Shown here piece after piece: positions 12,046 through 17,522 of a stretch of DNA of 17,522 bases; within the stretch, counting starts at the first letter, position 1; each line of letters opens with the position of its first letter. The stretch is taken from the NCBI GenBank assembly GCA_000433335.1, contig HF996726.1, positions 1 through 17,522 on the forward strand, in the 5' to 3' direction. The notes under the pieces were generated by a model. That model worked only from the letters and a program-made list of their open reading frames with translations. It did not search any database and was not told the origin of the DNA. This DNA comes from Clostridium sp. CAG:1219. Its GTDB lineage: Bacteria; Bacillota; Clostridia; TANB77; CAG-465. The position numbers and the translations under genes are program-made.

Positions 12046-13260
12046 TTAATTTTCAACTATTATTCTATCATATAATGATATATCATACTTTACATTTAAG
12101 CCAATTTTTTCTTTTTCTTCATTTTTCATTTTATTTATAATAGCAGATGTATCATCTTCCATTTCAATTTTAACAGGAATATTTTCATAATTTCCATATT
12201 TTAATGCTACTACATAATAATATCCTTTTTGCTCGTCATACTTTAGTGAATTTTTTGGCACTGTAAGACCACTTATTTTTTTCCACACTACCTCAAAATT
12301 GTTTATTCTCTCTTCATATATATCTTCAATATTATTTGTTACCTCAAATACAATGTAGTTATATTCTTCATCACTCAGATGCAATACAATAGTTCCTTCT
12401 ATTTCCTTATAATTATCGTCAATAATTCTTATTGTATATGTCTTTCCATCTGAAATATATTCATCATTTTCACCTTTTTTCTGTTTTGAAATAATATATG
12501 CATTATAATTATTTACTACTTTAATACCGAAATGACTAGCCGAAGTACTAGAAAATGTATCGAAATATTCATTTATATTTGAAATTCCAATTTTACTTAT
12601 ATTTTTAAAGTCAATTTTTCCTTCCAAATTATCTAATTTGTAACTTACTATCCCGCCTGTGATTGCCTTAATATTTGACTTACTGTTTTTACTACTATTT
12701 TCATAATTTTCTCTTTGTTCAATAAGCTCCCTTATTTTAGACCCCTCAGGGCTAAGATCACTTATCAATTTAACTTTTTTAGTTGAAAGTTTATCAATTT
12801 TAGTTTTTAATTCCTGCATTTTCACATATGAAGTAATATTCTTTCCTTCATTGATTAGATTAGATATTTCTTTATTTATATCATTAACATCTGAGGAATA
12901 ACTTGTTGGTAAATCTTTTACGAGTGTTTCTATTTGCATATCCATAGTATTTATTTTTTCTAAATACTCATTATATTCTGCATTTCTATATATTGCTATG
13001 GCTTCACCCTTGGAGGCTCTCTTTCCCTCTTCAATAATTGGCACTATTGTTTGAAACTCATCAGTTTTTACAACTGACTCATCAAGTGCTACAAGCCCAT
13101 AAATCTCTGATGTCTTTTCTATATATCCGTTATTTACTACATATTGAATTTTCTCCCTAAAGATTATTTTGTATAAAATTATTAGTGCTACTACTAAAAG
13201 AATAGTCCCTATAACAATTATATATTTCTTATTTAATTTTTTTAATAAACTGTTCTTCAT
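12046..13260 (-). CDS. HlyD-like membrane adaptor protein
   Basis: Predicted membrane-fusion/HlyD-like protein of 404 residues, anchored by one N-terminal helix (about 13-33) with the rest outside the cell. Following the helix is a half lipoyl/barrel-sandwich motif (about 42-92: NGYIEKTSEIYGLVALDESV, then EEGKRASKGEAIAIY), a helical coiled-coil region (about 95-190) and the second half motif (about 196-210, IKAITGGIVSYKLD). A C-terminal beta-rich part contains GLTVPKNSLKYDE, a stretch common in adaptor proteins. No transporter gene accompanies it. The start ATG at 13260 has GAGGTGAT (13267-13274) six bases upstream. It is the last gene of the mutS-mutL-miaA operon, 16 bases after miaA, where many Firmicutes carry hfq. 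Its partner and cargo are unknown. Confidence 0.82.
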   Translation of the reverse strand: MKNSLLKKLNKKYIIVIGTILLVVALIILYKIIFREKIQYVVNNGYIEKTSEIYGLVALDESVVKTDEFQTIVPIIEEGKRASKGEAIAIYRNAEYNEYLEKINTMDMQIETLVKDLPTSYSSDVNDINKEISNLINEGKNITSYVKMQELKTKIDKLSTKKVKLISDLSPEGSKIRELIEQRENYENSSKNSKSNIKAITGGIVSYKLDNLEGKIDFKNISKIGISNINEYFDTFSSTSASHFGIKVVNNYNAYIISKQKKGENDEYISDGKTYTIRIIDDNYKEIEGTIVLHLSDEEYNYIVFEVTNNIEDIYEERINNFEVVWKKISGLTVPKNSLKYDEQKGYYYVVALKYGNYENIPVKIEMEDDTSAIINKMKNEEKEKIGLNVKYDISLYDRIIVEN

Positions 13261-13276
13261 TCGTATATCACCTCTT

Positions 13277-14224
13277 TTACAAAATATCTTTTAAAATAAT
13301 CTTAATATTTTCATCCTCTGACTTTGTAGCATCTATGTTTACACATTCTAGCTTATGTTTAAACCACGTTATTTGCCTTTTAGCGTAATTTCTAGTAGCC
13401 TGTTTTAGTTTATCACTACATTCTTGAAGACTCTGCTCATTTTCAAAATATGGAAAGAATTCTTTGTATCCTATCGCTTGTTTACAGGTATTAGAAACTC
13501 TATTTTTATTTTCGTAGATGAGTCTTGCTTCTTCTAGCATTTTTTTATTCTCTAACATTAAATCTACTCTACTATTTATTCTTTCATATAGAATTTTTCT
13601 TGGCATTTCCATATTATATACATAAAAGTCGTACTTTTCATTGCCATTTTTTATCCTTGCTTCCTCATCTTCCATATGTTCAGATTTTACTTTATTCCCG
13701 AATTTGGCTATTTCAAGTGCCCTTATAACTCTTCTTAGATTATTTTTATGAATTTTTTTGGCAGAATCTTTATCTATTTTAATTAGCATTTCATAAACGT
13801 AATCTACTGATTTTTCCTCTGCTAAAGAATACAAATAATCTCTATATTCTTTAACTTTTGTATCTTCTTCATATTCTGAAAAGTTTAAATCGTATACAAC
13901 ACTATTTATATAAAGACCCGTGCCACCAACTAATATTGGAATTTTATTTTGTTTTAGTATATTTTCAATTTCTTTATAGCACATTTTTTTAAAATCTGCA
14001 ACACTAAATTCATCTGTTATATCACATATATCTACTAAGTGATGCTTTACTTGTGACATTTCTTCTTTACTAACTTTCGCTGTTCCTACGTCTAGCCCCC
14101 TATATATCTGCATAGAATCACAAGATATTATTTCTCCATTTATTTTTTTTGCAAGTTTTATTGCAAAGCTGGATTTTCCACTAGCTGTTGGTCCTACTAT
14201 AACAATTACTTTATTTTTTTGCAT
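13277..14224 (-). CDS. miaA: tRNA dimethylallyltransferase
   Basis: MiaA transfers a dimethylallyl group from DMAPP to N6 of A37 in tRNAs that read UNN codons. From ATG 14224 the protein has 315 residues, the normal size. The P-loop GPTASGKS is at 11-18, followed by CDSMQIYRGLDVGTAK (35-50), which holds the catalytic and tRNA-contacting residues of the family, then HHLVDI, and VGGTGLY as the next signature. The C-terminal part ends with QATRNYAKRQITWFKH, the conserved MiaA tail. A TTG at 14236 gives a longer frame, but it overlaps the ribosome binding site GGAGAG, which is six bases from the ATG when counted from GGAG. The gene follows mutL by 16 bases and is clearly in its operon, the usual Firmicute arrangement. 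Confidence 0.97.
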   Translation of the reverse strand: MQKNKVIVIVGPTASGKSSFAIKLAKKINGEIISCDSMQIYRGLDVGTAKVSKEEMSQVKHHLVDICDITDEFSVADFKKMCYKEIENILKQNKIPILVGGTGLYINSVVYDLNFSEYEEDTKVKEYRDYLYSLAEEKSVDYVYEMLIKIDKDSAKKIHKNNLRRVIRALEIAKFGNKVKSEHMEDEEARIKNGNEKYDFYVYNMEMPRKILYERINSRVDLMLENKKMLEEARLIYENKNRVSNTCKQAIGYKEFFPYFENEQSLQECSDKLKQATRNYAKRQITWFKHKLECVNIDATKSEDENIKIILKDIL

Positions 14225-14240
14225 ATTTCTCTCCAATATA

Positions 14241-16202
14241 TTATTTTCTTAAAAATCTTCTTTCAATTTCATACCTTGAAATTTCAAATGCGGTAGGTCT
14301 GCCATGAGGACAATTAAATGGATTATCTAGTTTAACCATATCATCTAAAAGTGCTATTTGTTCTTTGTAAGACAAATTCATATTTCCTTTTACAGCTGCT
14401 TTGCATGCAAGAGTTGCAATAAATCTATCTTCCTTAGATTCTCTATATGTTTTATTTGCGCCTAAAATCTCATCTATAGTATCTAGGAACACTCCCTTAT
14501 AATCAAGGTCATATCCTATATTTGGTACTCCCGAAATTTTTATTGTTCTATCGCCAAAGTTTTCAAATTCAAATCCAACATTTTTTAATATCTCCTGATT
14601 TTCATTTACAGCATCCATTTCTTTTTGAGTAAGTTCAACTAAAATTGGTAAAAGCAGAATTTGACTATTTGAATTTTTAGAAAAGTAATTAGCTTTTATT
14701 TGTTCATATAATAGTCTTTCATGTGCTGCATGTTGATCTATTATATACATTTTTTCTTCTATTTGGATGATTATATAAGTATCAAATACTTGTCCCACAT
14801 ATTTATAATAAATAGGCTCTTTTGTCTGTGATACCTCTTTAATATTTTCCAACTTAGAGACTTCCTTCTCCTCTAAAATATTATCAACGCTCTCAATTTT
14901 CCCAACTTCTGTTTTTATTTCTTCTAAATTTTCTTCTATTGCAATATTTCTATCAATTTGAATATTTTCTTCAGCATTACTTGAATTATTAAATGCTATT
15001 TTATAAATATTTTCTTGATTTTCTTCTGCCACATAAGGTTTAAATATTTTTTCTTCCTTTTTTTCAGGCTCTTTTGTTACTATACTTTTAACATTAAAGT
15101 CCCCTGTTAGACTATCGTATTTAACCTTTATCTGTTCTTCATTGGAAGGTGTTTTTTCATAATTTGCCTCTTTAACTTCATTTTTAATAATAGAAAATGG
15201 ACTATTTTTAATTGCATCTTGCTCTAGTGCATTTTTTATTGAATGGTATACTGCTTCAAAAACAGCCCCCTCATCATCAAATTTCACCTCAAGTTTTGAT
15301 GGATGTACATTTACATCTACATGCTTTGGATTAATATCCAAATTTAAAACAACAAATGCAAATTTGCCTATAGCATATTTTTGAAGACATGCTCTATCTA
15401 TAGCAGAACTTATAATTTTATCCTTTATATATCTAGAATTTATATACGTAAATTGTTGTGATCTCGTAGATCTAGATATGCATGGCTGTCCTATAACTCC
15501 TGTGACTCTCATAGACTCATATTCATAATCCACATCAATTAAATTATTATATATGTCCCTTCCAAACACATCGTATATTGTATCATTTATTTTTCCTTTT
15601 CCTAAAGTTGATAAAATAATTTTACCATTGCTAATAAGCTTAAATGAAACTTTCGAATTTGCAAGTGCTATTCTTGTAACAACATCTTCAATATATCCTG
15701 CTTCAGTAAAATCCTTTTTTAGAAATTTATATCTTGCTGGAACATTATAAAAAACATCTCTAACTTCGATAATGGTTCCCTGTGGTGTTCCACATTTTTC
15801 TACACTTAAAATATTTCCTGCCTCAACTATTGCTCTTACTCCTATACTCTCATTAATATTTTTAGATGTTAACGTAACCTTAGAAATGGCAGCAATTGAT
15901 GCTAATGCCTCACCCCTAAATCCCATTGATTTAATATGAAGTAGGTCTTCTTCTTTTCTTATCTTACTAGTAGCGTGTCTTTCAAAAGCAAGTTCCACGT
16001 CATCACTTGCAAATCCACATCCATTATCAGTTATTTTTATATAACTAATTCCACCATTTTTAATTTCAATAATAACTTTAGTTGCACCCGCGTCAATAGA
16101 GTTTTCAATAAGTTCTTTAACTATTGATGAAGGTCTATCTACAACCTCACCTGCAGCAATTTTATTTATCGTGGCATCATCTAGTAAAACTATACTTCCC
16201 AT
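14241..16202 (-). CDS. mutL: DNA mismatch repair protein MutL, endonuclease-type
   Basis: MutL couples mismatch recognition by MutS to strand incision. The N-terminal GHKL ATPase domain has IAAGEVVDRP (15-24), KELIENSIDAGA (29-40, with Glu30 the likely catalytic base), DNGCGF (59-64) and SMGFRGEAL (92-100). A long acidic, low-complexity linker spans roughly 340-460. The C-terminal dimerisation domain carries the endonuclease metal-site motif DQHAAHERLLYE (489-500), matching DQHA(X)2E(X)4E, plus ACKAAVKGN and CPHGRP (631-636). These indicate nicking activity, as expected for bacteria without MutH/Dam. At 653 residues the size is normal. The ATG at 16202 has GGAGAGGG upstream. It follows mutS by 26 bases and precedes miaA. 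Confidence 0.98.
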   Translation of the reverse strand: MGSIVLLDDATINKIAAGEVVDRPSSIVKELIENSIDAGATKVIIEIKNGGISYIKITDNGCGFASDDVELAFERHATSKIRKEEDLLHIKSMGFRGEALASIAAISKVTLTSKNINESIGVRAIVEAGNILSVEKCGTPQGTIIEVRDVFYNVPARYKFLKKDFTEAGYIEDVVTRIALANSKVSFKLISNGKIILSTLGKGKINDTIYDVFGRDIYNNLIDVDYEYESMRVTGVIGQPCISRSTRSQQFTYINSRYIKDKIISSAIDRACLQKYAIGKFAFVVLNLDINPKHVDVNVHPSKLEVKFDDEGAVFEAVYHSIKNALEQDAIKNSPFSIIKNEVKEANYEKTPSNEEQIKVKYDSLTGDFNVKSIVTKEPEKKEEKIFKPYVAEENQENIYKIAFNNSSNAEENIQIDRNIAIEENLEEIKTEVGKIESVDNILEEKEVSKLENIKEVSQTKEPIYYKYVGQVFDTYIIIQIEEKMYIIDQHAAHERLLYEQIKANYFSKNSNSQILLLPILVELTQKEMDAVNENQEILKNVGFEFENFGDRTIKISGVPNIGYDLDYKGVFLDTIDEILGANKTYRESKEDRFIATLACKAAVKGNMNLSYKEQIALLDDMVKLDNPFNCPHGRPTAFEISRYEIERRFLRK

Positions 16203-16228
16203 ATAACCCTCTCCTTCTTTTGCCTATA

Positions 16229-17522
16229 TTAATTTAGTTTTTCCTTAAGTTTATAAAGCACATCTAGTGCCTCTTTTGGTGCTAATTCGTCTAAATTGGT
16301 TTTTTGTAATATTTTAGAAACTTCAGCCATTTTATAATTAAACATATCAACTTGTATTTCGTCTGTAGTTATATTCTTTTTCTTTTCTCTTATAGTTTTC
16401 TTTGCCAAGTCTACGTCTTCAAGTTCGTGTAAGATTTCGCCTGCACGTTTTATAACTCCAGACTTAACACCAGCAAGTTTTGCAACATAAATACCATAAG
16501 ATTCGTCTGCCCCGCCTCTTTTGATTTTTCTTAAAAAGACTACATCATCACCTTTTTCAATAACATCTACAGAGTAATTTTTAACACCATCTATTTTACC
16601 TTCAAGTTCTATTAATTCGTGATAGTGTGTAGCAAACAGTGTTTTTGCTCCTATTTTTTCTTTAGAAGCTACATATTCTGCAGTTGCCCAAGCAATTGCA
16701 AGGCCGTCATATGTAGAAGTTCCTCTGCCAATCTCATCAAGTATAATTAAGCTATTTTTAGTAGCATTTTCTAATATATTAGCAAGTTCTCTCATTTCAA
16801 CCATAAAAGTTGATTCTCCCATAGCAAGATCATCTGATGCTCCTATACGTGTAAAGATTCTATCTACTATGGATACTTTTGCTGAATCTGCCGGCACAAA
16901 GCTACCTATCTGAGCCATATAAGAAATTATTGCCACTTGTCTCATATATGTTGATTTTCCTGCCATATTAGGACCTGTTATAATTAAAAATCTATCTTCG
17001 TCATTATTTAAAGTTACATCATTTGGAACGAAATTTCCAACACCAAGAGCTTTTTCTACTACAGCATGTCTGCCACCTACAATTTCAATTGTTCCTTCAT
17101 CATTAAATTCAGGTTTAACATAAGAATTTTCTTCAGCAACTTGAGCTAAAGAACAAAGTACATCAAGTGTTGCAATAACATCAGCTGATTTTTGTACCCT
17201 TATTACTTGTGATGCAATTTTCTTTCTAATTTCACAGAATATTTTATATTCCAAATCTACTAATTTTTCCTTTGCTCCCAAAATATCTTCTTCTAATTTT
17301 TTCAGTTCTTCTGTAATATATCGCTCACTTCCGGCCAAAGTTTGTTTTCTTATGTACCTTTCTTCAGGAATTAAGTTTTTATATGAATTAGTAACCTCTA
17401 TATAATATCCAAACACATGATTATACCCTATTTTTAATTTAGGTATATTAGTAAGTTCTCTCTCTTTTGCTTCTAGTTGCATAATTAAATTTTGACCATT
17501 TACTGAAACATTCTTATATCTT
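16229..17522 (-). CDS. mutS: DNA mismatch repair protein MutS, C-terminal half (5' end off the window)
   Basis: MutS recognises mismatches as a dimer and uses ATP to become a sliding clamp. The frame runs open to the right edge; an internal Met at 17482 is not the start, because the preceding 13 codons continue the MutS alignment. Visible are the clamp/lever segment with KIGYNHVFGYYIEVT, then the ABC-type ATPase domain: Walker A GPNMAGKSTYMRQ (around 16940-16975), the signature region DDLAMGESTFMVEM, Walker B ILDEIGRGTSTYDG and FATHYHEL. The C-terminal helical region ends at the TAA at 16229. About 430 residues are present; full MutS is about 850-900, so roughly half is missing, including the mismatch-binding Phe-x-Glu domain. 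It is the first visible gene of the operon mutS-mutL-miaA-HlyD-like, whose promoter lies outside. Confidence 0.98.
   Translation of the reverse strand, partial: RYKNVSVNGQNLIMQLEAKERELTNIPKLKIGYNHVFGYYIEVTNSYKNLIPEERYIRKQTLAGSERYITEELKKLEEDILGAKEKLVDLEYKIFCEIRKKIASQVIRVQKSADVIATLDVLCSLAQVAEENSYVKPEFNDEGTIEIVGGRHAVVEKALGVGNFVPNDVTLNNDEDRFLIITGPNMAGKSTYMRQVAIISYMAQIGSFVPADSAKVSIVDRIFTRIGASDDLAMGESTFMVEMRELANILENATKNSLIILDEIGRGTSTYDGLAIAWATAEYVASKEKIGAKTLFATHYHELIELEGKIDGVKNYSVDVIEKGDDVVFLRKIKRGGADESYGIYVAKLAGVKSGVIKRAGEILHELEDVDLAKKTIREKKKNITTDEIQVDMFNYKMAEVSKILQKTNLDELAPKEALDVLYKLKEKLN

Overview
The window is chromosomal DNA from a low-GC Gram-positive bacterium, most likely a member of Clostridia. 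The evidence is the very A/T-rich codon use, AGGAGG-type ribosome binding sites, consensus sigma-A promoters, and several gene groups typical of Firmicutes: mutS-mutL-miaA, a G5-domain cell-wall gene beside rsmA, and a YnbB-type methionine gamma-lyase homologue. The sequence alone does not fix genus or species.

Layout. Positions 1-1906 (minus): 5' part of topB (DNA topoisomerase III), with its own promoter; its 3' end is off the left edge. 1955-5815 (minus): a three-gene operon with a dyad inside its promoter, running PLP enzyme (YnbB type) > HI0933/BaiN-type flavoprotein > HtrA-like protease > strong terminator. 5846-7928 (minus): consensus promoter > RpfB/YabE-like wall hydrolase (DUF348-G5-SLT) > terminator-like hairpin > rsmA (TTG start) > terminator. 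7952-8751 (minus): short-chain dehydrogenase. 8747-9297 (minus): an unrecognised monocistronic gene, richer in G+C than its surroundings, with a consensus promoter and its own terminator. 9313-12005 (plus): a block of lemA, an unknown gene, tRNA-Gln(CTG), an unknown membrane-anchored protein and a small DUF898-type membrane protein. 12013-12042: bidirectional terminator. 12046-17522 (minus): mutS (5' end off the right edge) > mutL > miaA > HlyD-like membrane protein.

How the genes work together. mutS and mutL are the core of methyl-independent mismatch repair; MutL carries the endonuclease motifs expected where there is no MutH. miaA (tRNA A37 prenylation) and rsmA (16S rRNA dimethylation) are translation-quality genes. 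The G5/SLT enzyme, the HtrA protease, the HlyD-like protein, LemA and the 10837-11589 protein are all predicted to act at or outside the membrane.

No mobile element, CRISPR array, toxin-antitoxin pair or phage gene was seen. I did not find a complete, clearly novel system. The best leads are the RpfB-like architecture beside rsmA, the hairpin abutting the rsmA ribosome binding site, a recurring arrangement in which the Shine-Dalgarno lies at the predicted 5' end of the mRNA, the promoter dyad at 5794-5806, and three genes of unknown function.
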